Shown here one piece after another: positions 45,126-59,200 of a DNA stretch of 64,000 nucleotides. Where the stretch lies: contig CM023539.1 in NCBI GenBank assembly GCA_013350335.1, positions 44,812,631-44,876,630 of the forward strand, given 5' to 3'. Within the stretch, counting starts at the first letter, position 1. Every line of letters begins with the position of its first letter. The position numbers were made by a program, and so were the translations under genes. Under the pieces are notes generated by a model. It did no database searches. It worked only from the letters and a program-made list of their open reading frames with translations, and was not told the origin of the DNA. The stretch is from Chimonanthus salicifolius (Eukaryota; Streptophyta; Magnoliopsida; Laurales; Calycanthaceae).

Positions 45126-45346
45126 ACTCTCCTTTTTTTTTGTTGTTTTTTTTTTTGAATTAAAAATATAAAAAACCGAAAGAGAAATTGTTTTAAAAAA
45201 AATTAAAAATGTAAATATCGGCCGATATCTAGGCCAATATTGGGTATTGACCCGGGCCCATCACCGTTTTGTTTTTTCTTTTTTTAAATACCGATATTAA
45301 TCATATCGGCCATTACGTTTCTTATCGACCGATATCTGTACTCCTG
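45126..45346. mobile_element. hAT MITE fragment, ATCGGCCGAT family, at the deletion junction
   Basis: Matches the right half of the element at 55,825-56,281 starting exactly at 56,057, with ATATCGGCCGATATCT and the end GTACTCCTG. The left half was lost in the deletion that truncated TPS exon 4. Confidence 0.8.
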
Positions 45347-46736
45347 ATCTAAGTTATTGTCCTACATCTCGTACTCATACCATTATTATTTTTTTATCAC
45401 CACATGAGCAGCATGAGCTTATCAAATCGTGGAACATGCTTTTTCAAATAACTTGGCAGTTGGAGTGAACCTTGAACTCAACAACTGACCAACCTAAATA
45501 ACCATTCACATAAATATCGATATTGGGACCCGCCTAGTGACAGATTAGTAGTCCATTAAATATTTTAGTTTATTCTGCATTTGTTTTTATATATTTATTT
45601 TGCATTAAGAGCCTTGATTGAATCGTTTGAGAGTCATAATAGGATTAGAACACATAATTAGATGAAATTAAGAGTTAGAAAGAAATTAAAAAGAAGTCCT
45701 AATTAGAAATTGCTACATTGGTCATTCCAATTTATCTTAATCCTACTATGCACAATAATCTCGTTAAAAGAAATTTCTAGGCCCAAGCAGTACTAAATCC
45801 TTTAACTGTGATCGTCTGTCAATTTTCTTGAGAAAATTAATTCTATAAAAAAGATTTATAGTTGGATGCTATCTATGTTATTCGACACAAGATATAAATT
45901 CTAACTACATGTTGGGTCATGAAAATTTGTCATTTATGTTTTTTGTTTTAAAAATCTTATTTTAAAAAAATGAAGGAAAAATTGTTTTATCAAACAAGAA
46001 AAATCTCCGTATTTTTCATATTAAATCTTCTTATCTTTTCTTCAAGTGTGAAAATAAGACAGAGGATTTGCAATGTCTTTTTTGTAAATTAAGGAGAGAC
46101 CATCAATTTTATTATATAGAGAAAAGGGAATTATATATGTGAAAAATAAATCAAATAAGATAGGGAAAGCACTAAATAGAGAAATACAATTTATAGAAGA
46201 TCTAAATATATCTTAAGATAAATCTAATTATTCTTAATGAATCTAAGTATATTCTAACATCAAGAAGAGAAAAATGTCTCATAAATCTATAATTTTGATA
46301 AAGAAACATTGTCATTTTTTGTCATTTTTTGTCTTTCAATTATTATAATTAGATTAGTAAACTGTAATTTTTTCACTGAGTTGGAAAATGACATACACCC
46401 TCTGACTCTAAAAAATATCATCTACCCATGTTCGTAGAGCCTCACATCACAGGGCAAATTAATATTAAATGTGCAAAGATGTTGGTCGGTTAGCTTATTT
46501 GTCCAATCGAGACCAGTGCAACTAATAATAATAAGCTCTGATGACTAAGTCATAAATACCATAAGTATACTAATCTAATTAAAATTTATTTATAGATGTA
46601 TTAATTATAAAAACCCAACTTAATATACATCTTTTTTATTCAATCTAAGGAAAATGAATGAATAGTTTAATTATATGTTTAAATTCTATTTTTCCACATC
46701 AGTTATATATTTACTTTGATATGATGAAGCACGTCA
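45347..46736. repeat. Non-coding part of the tandem unit (matches 56,282-57,670)
   Basis: AT-rich sequence nearly identical to the second copy, with no gene signal. It is absent from the left side of block A, where 39,079-39,453 is unrelated. Confidence 0.85.
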
Positions 46737-49431
46737 TTTAGATTCTTTATAATCCATAGAGGATAAATCTCATGTGTTTTATAATATCCTAAGAAAGATG
46801 GAAAATTTCTATGCGAAAAAAAAAATCAATAGATAATTAGAGTAAAACACTCAAGATACTCAACTAAAAATGTCAGATATTGAGTCCCACATATTGACAT
46901 AGACAAACTGACACATGAATTGAATGATTGTGACAAAGTTAACTTCAGGAGTATTTCTGAGAATATTTTATAAACCACTGCCTTTCATGAATAAAGCATA
47001 GTTAAAAATATCGGTCCAGCAATATTTTTACCCCACGAAAAAGGAACTTCTTAGGTAGGTCTTTTACCATTCAAGAAAAATAAAAAACTAATTTTATAAA
47101 ATGATTAAATTGACATACAAATGGTTTTATAAAAATGGATATAATTTTTTTTCTAAATGTCATTACTCAAGAGATAAGAAATAAGATAGCATTCTTTGGT
47201 ATTATAAAATTAAAGAAATACTATGATAATAGGTTTTTTATTGAAAGGATTCTAAAACTAGAGTAGGTAAAAGGGAGAATCAGAACTCCGAAAATTCCTT
47301 TGATGTCATGAGAAGAGGAAGGTGGGGATGACAAATTCTTCAATTGAAGATGCACATGTCCCAAATGATAAACACTTCTTAAATAGTTTGATTTCAGTAC
47401 TAAAGAGTACATGGCCGAATGAGTGAAGAATAATAGATTTTATATGGGCACATTAATTTTTTATCTAGTTTTTAGTGTATGTATAAATCTCTCTATTTAT
47501 ATAAATTAGGTAATACTACAGAGAATAATTCTTTTGTGTTGAAAGTGACTTCAAGACAAGACCTTTCATATTACAGGCAATTTCTTGACTGTCAAGCCAA
47601 CCCTCACATAACTAGAATACTTATTAGCTCACTTTCTCCTTTTATCTTGTACCAAGGCCTTATCATGAGCAATGGCACAGACCTTCTCATGATCCATTTC
47701 CTTTTAGAAGAAATAATCAAGGCCTAGAAACCCATTGCTCCTCAATGATCCATGTCATACAATAACCATCGGATATTGTTGAAACTACGACTAACTAGTC
47801 GCATGACTTTTCACTGTTTAGATAATGACAAATGAACAAAAAGATAAGTCCAGTGTCCCTTATTATAAAAACATTAATGCTCCTATCCATTTCCAAAAGC
47901 TAGAAGAAAACATGAAAAATGCTATCATGACTATCCATCCAGTCCATCTTGTTAGCATGTCCCACATCGCCTGTGGGCTTTGGGATCTTGGGGTTTATAA
48001 ATACATGGGCACCCTCCCGTTAATAGCCAGTATTTAAGGATGAGTTCTACTCATGTATTTAATCATGGTATTATAGCAAGGTACCATAGGGTTGGATCAG
48101 ATTTCCTATGTGGAGGGAGAGAGCCGAGTGTCTCTGGCCCTGTCAGTGAGATGGAGTGCACCATCAATGACGACCCGACCCTACCCATCACAATATTGTC
48201 GTCTTTGGACCCCATCTGGGCCCGTACGACTTTGGTTTGGCCCCTGTCCCATTAGGCTAGGCCCAAAATGCCTTGAGATGGGGAGGGGCTTGCCTCCTCA
48301 AATAAAGCCCCTACCACCCAACTCCACAACCGATGTGGGACTTTGGGTGGGGGTATCACAATCCACACCCCCTAAGACCAGAGCCGTCCCCGCCTCTGTC
48401 ATGTCACACTGACAAGGGTCCACACACACAGGCAGACAACGTCACACAAGTAGAGCCCACACAGTCCGAATGTTGAACCCAGCTCTAATACCACTTGTGA
48501 TGATCCGACCCTACTCATCACAATATTGTCCTCTATGGACCCCACTTGGGCCCGTACGGCTTTGCTTTGGGCCCTGGTCCATCAAACCAGGCCCAAAAAG
48601 ACTTTTGATGGGGAGGGGCTTGCCTATTCTACCACCCAAGTCCACAACCGATGTGGGACTTTTGGTGGGGGTATCACACCATCCCATTAATACCCATTTT
48701 TTTAAAGAATGGCTTCTACTCATGTGTTTTATACTTTTATCACATCCAACCAATAGATCATGATCGAATTGTGGGTACGTTGCTGCACATACAAGTGCTC
48801 ATATTACCATATCCACCCATATATTTATTTTCTATCATTAATTTTGCTTAAGTTTTTATAATAAATTCATTAAACACTGCTATAAATAACCTCATGTCCG
48901 CAAGTTACAAGAACCACTTTTAAAGTTATATTAGATCTTTGAATAAACATTAATAAACAGCAGAGACTTTTTAGATAAAGTTGGAATATCGAAAGTTCAT
49001 GAAAATTTTGCTCCGTTGAAACTTTCTAACTTCAACTCTAGTTGCCATGAAGTGAACGTCGTTTCAAGAAGAGAACCATCAAATGATGAATAACAGGTAT
49101 GAGTTTGAATGCTGAACTCCTACTACAATATTACTATTATTCTTTTTTTTAGGACTAATTGAGCAATGGATACTAAAAACATGCTTTGTGTCTCACTTTT
49201 TGAAGCTAATACTATTGCCTTTCCTCTTATTATTGCTTACTGTAGGATGCCTTGATATGAAGAAAAATAAGAAGAAAACAAAAGCTTTCTCAATATCCTT
49301 CAATGGACAATAATGATTCATAGTCTTCATTTTATTCAATAACATGGGTCAATAGTAGCATTTATAAGCCTAAGTTGAAACAACTGCATCATAGTTTGAA
49401 TATTCCAAAGTAAGCCTAAATTTTTTGGTTC
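46737..49431. repeat. Tandem block B, 3' flank of TPS-2
   Basis: Collinear with block A (from 39,454) and block C (from 57,671). Compared with C it keeps about 150 bp near 47,121-47,270 and lacks about 60 bp of the outer TRIM LTR2 near 48,156. No host gene. Confidence 0.85.
47950..48742 (+). mobile_element. TRIM with nested TRIM (block B)
   Basis: Same architecture as 42,939-43,781, with the inner element at 48,168-48,678. The start of LTR2 is deleted: interior GTGAGATGGAGTG joins directly to CACCATCAATGACG. Confidence 0.8.
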
Positions 49432-52400
49432 CTAAATTGGAATGGGAATACTGAGAACCATAGAAATGCGTTGTTTGGTCTCGAAAGTGGAATTGGTGTA
49501 TCCATCTCGATGTTGGTATAAGACTTCAATCATACGTACTAGGTTCACATCTCGCATAAGAAGAGGCATAGGAACTGGAGTAGGCTTTAGGCACCCTTTG
49601 TTGATGTCTTTCCATGCATCCACTACCATTCCTCCAAACTTCTCACATGCCGCTTCATATGAAGCCCCATGCTCCTTCATGTACACTTGGATGATCGATG
49701 CCACGTGTCCTCTCTCTTGCTCATGCTTCACAAATGAAAAATGAAATCAATTAAATATCACATCACTCTCTTCTTCTCCTTTTCAACCTACTAAATTTCA
49801 GTCGATATAATATTTTTAAGTTAGTGTAACACTTCGCTACCATTTTTTGAATGGGATATTATCTGCTTTGGGCCCATTTCTATCTGCACAGTTTTCTTTT
49901 TGCGCCTGACCCACAAAGTAAGGTCCAAAAGGCCTTACACAAGTGAAAGAGATGCCCCTCTTTTAAATCTCACATCACTGGAGTCCACAAAATCAATCCT
50001 GATTTGCTTGTAATATTTTATTTGAAATATCTTTACCTGGTTTGATTGAATGTCATCCTTGAGTCGGCACACTTCGGCACAGGCCTCAACGAACTTAGGT
50101 TTCTTGATCACCCACTCGAAGGCTTCCTTAGTAGCAATATCTCCCATACAAACAAATGAAACCACGGTAAGCATAGGATATGCACCAGTGATTAATGCAA
50201 CATCCAGATACTCTTCCAGTGAAGGCATATAACTTGAATTGCACCATTGGGCTTCAATCAAGTAGCCTTTCGAGACTTCTTTGACCTGCAAACACATATA
50301 CATACATCACTCAAGCATTGCAATTCACTAAAATGTATATATTTTATTAATAATAACAATTATTATTTTAAGGGTATTGATTTGGACTACCTTTTTTTTT
50401 TTTAAAGAACAGACCACTTCCACATTTTTATCAATGAATAGAAAATCCTTACAAGAGAACAAAATAATCGTTACTCGTTAAATTAAGGAGTAGAACTCAT
50501 TCTTGAAAACTGGTTGTCAAGAGAGGGTGCACATATGTTTATACACCACAAATCCATAAAGTACCCATGCGATGTGGGACAATGCTTACACTCCCTCTCA
50601 GCACCAGGGTTGGAGACACTCGACTCTCTCTCTCTCCACGCAAGGCTAGAGATATGAACCTGACTCATCTATGTTATCCACGCAAGGCTCTGATACCTGG
50701 TAAACTCATGAGTAGAACTCACCCATGAAAACCGGCTATCAAGAAGATGGTTCCTATATATTTATACAACGCACATCCCAAAGATACTTGGGAAATGTAG
50801 AACTATACTAACATACCCCATATTGAATTCACTCATGTTCCCAGCCCCGATATTATTCACCTCATGTGCCGAACCACAAAGGGCACAGAAGTACACCCTA
50901 TTGTGGATCGGTGATTTTTTTTTTTTTTTGTGTTATGATTGGATAATTTGAATTACGAAAAGCTAGGTACACTCAAATGTTGGATTAAGGTAGCTTATAT
51001 TGTTATATCTATAAAGCTAAATACTTGAAAAGTATACTATTTTCTCATGAATAAAGTGACATAAAGAAAAATGGAGTTTGTTTTACAGTACTGCTTCCTT
51101 TAAGTATGCTATACGATAGGATTTTCCATCCACAGGTAAGTCCTCTTCAATTTTGTCGACTGTGTCCAAGAGTGCAATAAAATGAAGTTTCATGTAGTCT
51201 GGTAATTGATCTGCTGCACTTCGATCCCACCTACAAATTAAGCACACATCACTATCTCAACTCTTAATTTGACATATTTGGTAAAAGACTTAGGAATGGG
51301 ATTATCAATACTAGGAAAAAGGAAGTTGAAAGTGAACACAGATTTCATATAAAGAATCATAAGGAGAGAAATATGTAACATACCTTTGAATTGCATCGGT
51401 AAATGGTTCAAGTTCCTCCAACTTTCCATATGCATCATAGATGTCATCCATAACTGAAGTTAATGATATAATTTTTGCAGTTATCATTCTTGCTCGAGAA
51501 TAATGTGGTTCAAAATAGACTCCTAATGCCCAGAAGTAGCACTCTACCACTCTATCTCTAACGAATGGCAGCTTAGCAGCAAAACCCTTTTCCTGCCACC
51601 ACCTAGTAAAGATGAATGAATCAATAAAAACAAGTAGGGCCTTGGTTTTAATAGGATAATTATGTATAGGGGTGGAAATTCCTAATTTCAATCGTTAACT
51701 TGACCATATCCATCTTAGAAGGTTCGGACCACCCTTTATGTCTTTTAACTAGCTTTGAATCAACCAATTTAATAAATGAATTGGATTTAAGTCAAAAGTT
51801 TAAAACATTTGTGTTGGTCATACAATTCAAACCAACTCAATAATGGCAATTTAATAACAAATCCATTAGCCCAACTTAAACCCAATTTAACCTTTCAAAG
51901 AAAGAGATTCAATCTAAACATGTTTGTAGCATTTGATGGGCAGGTCCAAAGTTGAATGAAACTATTTCATAACTTTAGTAGGATGAAGATTAAAAACATT
52001 CCACCCATTGAACCATACCAATTGCCACTCCTAGTCATGTTTGAGACCTTAGTTAGGTAAGAGCATTAACTATGTATTTTTGTAATTGATATTTGATGTG
52101 GGACATGGGTGCACCCCATGGAACTTACATGGAAATTTCTCTGACCTCCTTTTTATGCAATAGTTGCAACAAATTAAAGTCCAACTTTACAAACTCCAAT
52201 AGGACATCGTTGTGTTCTTCTTCCTCTTGGTACATTGAAATGTAGAGCCTTGACTGTAGCCTCTCGACACGCTTGCGCAAAGGCAACTCTAGGGCAAGCT
52301 CAACTAGGGTTGAAAGTGGCGATTTGAGATTGGGAAGTGCCAACTTAAGATGCTCTTTGGTAAAAATAATGGCTTCATCCAATATGTCTTCCCCTTTTAT

Positions 52401-53755
52401 TCCTAGATGTGCCGCTTCATACAAACTAAGCAAACCTCGAATGTCACTTTCTAAAGTCTTTCTGAAGCTTCCACTGTCGTCTTTAAACTTGTAGAATACA
52501 TCTATACCATAAAATGTATAATTAGTATTGCGACTAAAGCTTTTTTTAAGAAAAAAATTAAAAATCAGATCATTGTTTGAAATCATAGTTTTATCATGGT
52601 TTGGTCTAGTAAAGCTCAACTGTTGAGTCATGTTGAATTTTTGAGAAGAAAAATATGAGCTGGTGATGCTTAAAGACAATTTCATAGCCTACATAGATTC
52701 GAAGATTAACAACATGGTAATAATTTCTTTTAAAACATATTTTTCACTTGTATTAACCTTTATAAGTTGAGATGTCCATGCACATCTAATATATCCTATT
52801 CTATGAACTCAAGTATTTTCTTTTTTTCAAAGGTATGGGTGTATAACATACCAAATAGTGGTATTAGCTTTATGAAAAACACATAAAACATTTTGATAAG
52901 TTGCAATAATGATTGAAATTTGAAACAATCATTGAAACTTCATACTACAATATGTTCACTTGGGGTAATAGCAGCATGATGCACTGATCAGTAAAAAGTT
53001 GGCCACTATACTCTTCATGTCCATCTGAGATAGTTATGATAATTGGTTAGATAGGAAATAAAATATTGAAAATATATAAAGGATGACACTTAGTTATGAT
53101 ATTTGGTTACTTACTGGGAGATACACAGTAGCCTTCTTGTCTTAGAAGTCGAAATTGAAGAGCAATGGCATGCAAATTGTTAGTATCAATCATCCCATCA
53201 TTATAAGTGTTGTACATCTTTAGTATTGCAGCTTCAATCTCCTTTTCAAAATGGTAGGCCACTCCAAGCCGTTGGATGGCATCAATCAATTTTAGTTCTT
53301 CCACCAAATCATGCACATCGTTCAGCATTCTCTTCACCTCTTCTTTCAATCTATCAGCTCGTTGTTGTGTATGAGCATCAGGTTTCTACATCAACATCAT
53401 ACGAGCTAGCTTTTATTTTTATTTTTATTTTTTAAGGTCAAGATGTGTATCTATTCTTGTCTATGTACACCGAGTAAACCTTTGAAGAGTGACCCTATGT
53501 ATTGAATTCTTAATAAGTTTAGGTACTACGAATGCTTATACCCTCAATTCAACACCCAAATATATCCAATTAATTTCAAAATGCTGAAAACAGATATCCA
53601 CTTACCAAGTCGTCAAGGGAGATTGTAAGAAAGTGATCGCCCCATACTGAGGGATGAAAATTTGCACATTTACGAACTTCTTTAGAACTCTTCTTTCTCT
53701 GCGTTTGGTTGGCATTTGGAGCATCAGAGTGGGCAGAGCCAATAAGAAGAGACAT
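49432..53755 (-). CDS. TPS-2: TPS-a-type (probable sesquiterpene) synthase, intact
   Basis: Predicted cytosolic class I terpene cyclase using farnesyl diphosphate; product not predictable by eye. Seven exons in phase: 53,606-53,755; 53,115-53,385; 52,129-52,501; 51,384-51,602; 51,092-51,230; 50,037-50,285; 49,432-49,725. They total 1,695 nt, 564 residues plus stop, a normal TPS-a length. Start ATG at 53,753-53,755 was chosen because it lies 56 bp below a TATA box and begins the family-like N-terminus. Motifs: RK-x8-W at residues 28-38, RDR 280-282, DDIYD 317-321, and DDIQSNQHE (NSE/DTE) 461-469 across the exon 6/7 border. There is no plastid transit peptide. Residue 371 is Val (GTG, 51,131-51,133), where TPS-3 and the pseudogene have Glu, so Val is the derived state. 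Confidence 0.93.
50477..50813 (-). mobile_element. TRIM in TPS-2 intron 5
   Basis: A 337-bp element read on the minus strand: LTR1 50,698-50,813 (116 bp, from TGTTAGTATAG), primer site GGTATCAGAGC (50,687-50,697), non-coding interior, LTR2 from 50,590 down to 50,477. Flanks on the minus strand are GGGTA and GAGTA (GGGTA on the matching side in block C), a 5-bp target duplication. Related to the 42,939 TRIM but diverged. Confidence 0.83.
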
Positions 53756-53810
53756 AGCTGGCTAATGTTAGCGTTTGTATTTATGGTTTGAAAGGCTAAC
53801 ATGATTGGTA

Positions 53811-53817
53811 ATTTATA
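53811..53817 (-). promoter_or_regulatory. TATA box of TPS-2
   Basis: Minus-strand TATAAAT, 56 bp upstream of the ATG. Same position as in TPS-1. Confidence 0.65.
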
Positions 53818-55824
53818 GGGTCATCGTTGAGTAAAGAAGAAGATGAGAATCAACCTCATGATCGGCGTGGGATTTCTCGTGTATGTATCTAATCTGGACA
53901 CGTCAGTGAGTTTATTTTAATGATCAATTTGTGGTTTGAAATTTATATGCAAGCAACCTCATGATAAGTGTGGGGTTTCTCATCCATGTAATCTAATATG
54001 ATCCTTGACTCGAATCAGAGGATTTTGAGTCTAAATTTATTAATTTCATTTTGCCTCAGCCCGCATCAGTTATTCACACGGCAAAAGTCTTACAAACCAA
54101 TGCATGTCACTCGATCTAACCCTCATATCAACATTTTTTTTTTTAGCAATTTTTCGATGAATTTATCTATTTGTAACTTTCAATAAATATCACCTCAATC
54201 GTATATTAATTGAACAACTAATACGATGACCACCAGACATTGCTGCTTTTATATTAAAACATAGGTTGATCTTAAGATTCTTATTTCAAAATTTTACCTA
54301 TTTTTATACGAGTAGTCCTCCTTTTTAGTTGTGGATGCGGAATGATGGAGTCCAATTTTAGCAACTTATCTTATCTATTTATATAAAAAAATTATCTTTT
54401 CAGGATTTTTCACAGTTTTTTAAGTTAATATGGCTTAATTTTTTATAAGTCACCAAATCTAATCTTATAAGTTTTTCCTTTATTGCTATTGAAATACATT
54501 GACTGCATTAAATTTGTTTGTCCTTTTGATGAGAAGTTTTGTATCTTTTCTAATAATTAAAATGAGAAAACACCTTTGGCATGGGTCACGTGCCTTTTAT
54601 TTGATAATTTATTTATTTTTTCAAGTTTGAAGTACTGAGACTAGCTTTTTCAATTAAAGTAGATTAAGTCCTTTTAACTTTTAATTAAATGAAGATTGTA
54701 TCCAAACGCAATCTTCGCTATTCTTTAATTCATATTACATAAAGATTCAATTCGATATAATGAACAACAAATTCTTATTTGATCATCAGTTTTTATGGAG
54801 TTCTGATAATCTATAAATACTTTTCCATTAAATCATAATAATAGCTTTTTTCTTGTAGAGTTGACAATTATAAAATGCCACTAATATACAAGTATTATTG
54901 TTGTGAATTATTATATACTTTGGTTGGATATTAAACATCTTTGAATAATAATGTTGGGATAGTACTAATGTGGAGCAATGATGTCCACATGAGTACCTGT
55001 GATAGTCATACCATGATTTTTTTTTTTAATCACCACATGAGAGGCACGGGCTTATCAAATGAGCAATCAATGTCTTGGAACATTCTTTTTTTCAAATAAC
55101 TTGGCATGTGAAAAAACAACAAACAACCTCTAAATTCTAAAAACTGTCACCCATAAAACTAATTAATATTCTACCCAATAACCCATAAAACTCTCTACAC
55201 ATCTAATCCAACTTCAAATATTTCGTGTTAAGAATTAAGATTATCGTATTGGCTGATATCGTCGATATCATCTGATATCAGTGGTTTTAATTATAAAGAA
55301 ATTACAGAGACAAATTTCGCGGCTGATACATCGGTCAATACAGATATTTCAACCCTACTTCTCACCAAACCTGATTAAATGAATGTTAACTTGAAAATAA
55401 TTTTTTTGTGAATTTTGTCTAAATTAAGAGTTACTAATTTTGGATCATAGAATCTTTTAAGGAAAATTTTGCATAGTTTAAAATTTAGAAAAATTTCTAA
55501 CTAAAATAAGTTTATTATTTTTAAAAATTTTGGAAGAAAAGTGATTGGTGCACCAATATTTTTATCTTCGGTACGCCAAATTTATATAAACTACCTATCT
55601 TGTCCAAACTTTCCTTAATCACTCTTTTTTCTCTCTTTTTATTTGTTGGGTAAAACGGACATTTCACATAAATTTGGTGCACCAATCACTTGCCATTCTG
55701 GAAATAAACCTTAAAATCTAAATTTATGATCAAGTCATTGTAAACTCTATATATAATGAAATAAAACAATCCCCATTTAATTCTTTGCCTGAAACATGGT
55801 AGATCATTTCAATATATGCATGAG
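53818..55824. other. TPS-2 upstream region and single-copy filler
   Basis: Up to about 54,770 it is homologous to the TPS-1 upstream region (to about 38,280), minus the SINE. From there to 55,824 it has no counterpart elsewhere in the window. A degenerate ATCGGCCGAT-type MITE remnant may lie at about 55,240-55,365. Confidence 0.65.
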
Positions 55825-56281
55825 CAGGGGTTTAAAATTTGGTCTCGGCCGATATATCGGCCGCTAAATATCTCTTTTACTCTCTCTTTTTTAATTTGTA
55901 TTTTGTTATAAAAATTATGCATTTCACGTGAATGATATTGGGAAAGAATTAATAATTGTTCAATTCTTTTTATACTCAACAATTTTTTGCATAAAAAATC
56001 TTGTATTAGGGCATTTTTTTCTATTTTTTATTTATTCATATCGGCCGATAAGTTTCACTCTCCTGTTTTTTTTTTTTTGTTTTTTTTTTTGGAATTAAGA
56101 ATATAAAAAACCGAAAGAGAAATTGTTTTAAAAAAAAATTAAAAATGTAAATATCGGCCGATATCTGGGCCAATATTGGGTATTGACCCGGGCCCATCAC
56201 CGTTTTGTTTTTTCTTTCTTTAAACACCGATATTAATCATATTGGCCATTACGTTTCGTATCTGCCGATATCTGTACCCTG
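55825..56281. mobile_element. hAT MITE, ATCGGCCGAT family, copy spanning the unit junction
   Basis: Left end CAGGGGTTTAAAATTTGG, right end GATATCTGTACCCTG, interior with several ATATCGGCCGATA motifs. The 8-bp flanks (left TGCATGAG, right ATCTAAGT) do not match, unlike the copies at 29,684 and 38,446, so the two halves may come from different insertions. Confidence 0.65.
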
Positions 56282-59200
56282 ATCTAAGTTATTGTCCTAC
56301 ATCTTGTACTCATACCATTATTATTTTTTTATCACCACATGAGCAGCATGAGCTTATCAAATCGTGGAACATGCTTTTCCAAATAACTTTGTAGTTGGCG
56401 TGAACCTTGAACTCAACAACTGACCAACCTAAATAACCATTCACATAAATATCGATATTGGGACCCGCCTAGTGACAGATCAGTAGTCCATTAAATATTT
56501 TAGTTTATTCTGCATTTGGTTTTATATATTTATTTTGCATTAAGAGCCTTGATTGAATCGTTTGAGAGTCATAATAGGATTAGAACACATAATTAGATGA
56601 AATTAAGAGTTAGAAAGAGATTAAAAAGAAGTCCTAATTAGAAATTGCTACATTGGTCATTCCAATTTATCTTAATCCTACTATGCACAATAATCTCGTG
56701 AAAAGAAATTTCTTGGCCAAAGCAGTACTAAATCCTTTAACTGTGATCGTCTGTCAATTTTCTTGAGAAAATTAATTCTATAAAAAAGATTTATAGTTGG
56801 ATGCTATCTATGTTATTCGACACAAGATATAAATTCTAACTACATGTTGTGTCATGAAAATTTGTCATTTATGTTTTTTGTTTTAAAAATCTTACTTTAA
56901 AAAAATGAAGGAAAAATTGTTTTATCAAACAAGAAAAATCTCCGTATTTTTCATATTAAATCTTCTTATCTTTTCTTCAAGTGTGAAAATAAGACAGAGG
57001 AATTGCAATGTCTTTTTTGTAAATTAAGGAGAGACCATCAATTTTATTATATAGAGAAAAAGGAATTATATATATGAAAAAAAAATCAAATAAGATAGGG
57101 AAAGCACTAAATAGAGAAATACAATTTATAGAAGATCTAAATATATCTTAAGATAAATCTAATTATTCTTAATGAATCTAAGTATATTCTAACATCAAGA
57201 AGAGAAAAATGTCTCATAAATCTATAATTTTGATAAAGAAACATTGTCATTTTTTGTCATTTTTTCTCTTTCAATTATTATAATTAGATTAGTAAACTGT
57301 AATTTTTTCACTGAGTTGGAAAATGACATACACCCTCTGACTCTAAAAAATATCATCTACCCATGTTCGTAGAGCCTCAATCACAGGGCAAATTAATATT
57401 AAATGTGCAAAGATGTTGGTCGGTTAGCTTATTTGTCCAATCGAGACCAGTGCAACTAATAATAATAAGCTCTGATGACTAAGTCATAAATACCATAAGT
57501 ATACTAATCTAATTAAAATTTATTTATAGATGTATTAATTATAAAAACCCAACTTAATATACATCTTTTTTATTCAATCTAAGGAAAATGAATGAATAGT
57601 TTAATTATATGTTTAAATTCTATTTTTCCACATCAGTTATATATTTACTTTGATATGATGAAGCACGTCATTTAGATTCTTTATAATCCATAGAGGATAA
57701 ATCTCATGTGTTTTATAATATCCTAAGAAAGATGGAAAATTTCTATGCGAAAAAAAAAATTAATAGATAATTAGAGTAAAACACTCAAGATACTCAACTA
57801 AAAATGTCAGATATTGAGTCCCACACATTGACATAGACAACCTGACACATGAATTGAATGATTGTGACAAAGTTAACTTCAGGAGTATTTCTGAGAATAT
57901 TTTATAAACCACTGCCTTTCATGAATAAAGCATAGTTAAAAATATCGGCCCGGCAATATTTTTACCCCACGAAAAAGGAACTTCTTAGGTAGGTCTTTTA
58001 CCATTCAAGAAAAATTAAAAGCTAATTTTATAAAATGATTAGATTGACATACAAAGGGAGAATCAGAACTCCGAAAATTCCTTTGATGTCATGAGAAGAG
58101 GAAGGTGGGGATGACAAATTCTTCAATTGAAGACGCGCATGTCCCAAATGATAAACACTTCTTAAATAGTTTGATTTCAATACTAAAGAGTACATGGCCG
58201 AATGAGTGAAGAATAGTAGATTTTATATTGGGCACATTAATTTTTTATCTAGTTTTTAGTGTATGTATAAATCTCTCTATTTATATAAATTAGGTAATAC
58301 TACAGAGAATAATTCTTTTGTGTTGAAAGTGACTTCAAGACAAGACCTTTCACATTACAGGCAGTTTCTTAACTGTCAAGCCAACCCTCACATAACTAGA
58401 ATACTTATTAGCTCACTTTCTCCTTTTATCTTGTACCAAGGCCTTATCATGAGCAATGGCACAGACCTTCTCATGATCCATTTCCTTTTAGAAGAAATAA
58501 TCAAGGCCTAGAAACCCATTGCTCCTCAATGATCCATGTCATACAATAACCATCGGATATTGTTGAAACTACGACTAACTAGTCGCATGGCTTTTCACTG
58601 TTTAGATAATGACAAATGAACAAAAAGATAAGTCCAGTGTCCCTTATTATAAAAACATTAATGCCCCTATCCATTTCCAAAAGCTAGAAGAAAACATGAA
58701 AAATGCTATCATGACTATCCATCCAGTCCATCTTGTTAGCATGTCCCACATCGCCTGTGGGCTTTGGGATCTTGGGGTTTATAAATACATGGGCACCCTC
58801 CCGTTAATAGCCAGTATTTAAGGATGAGTTCTACTCATGTATTTAATCATGGTATTAGAGCAAGGTACCACAGGGTTGGATCAGATTTCCTACGTGGAGG
58901 GAGAGAGCCGAGTGTCTCTGGCCCTGTCAGTGAGAGGGAGTGTTAGCATATACCACATCGCTTATGGAATCTTGAGATTTATAAATACATGGGCACCATC
59001 AATGACGACCCGACCCTACCCATCACAATATTGTCTTCTTTGGACCCCATCTGGGCCCGCACGACTTTGGTTTGGCCCCTGTCCCATTAGGCTAGGCCCA
59101 AAATGCCTTGAGATGGGGAGGGGCTTGCCTCCTCAAATAAAGCCCCTACCACCCAACTCCACAACCGATGTGGGACTTTGGGTGGGGGTATCACAATCCA

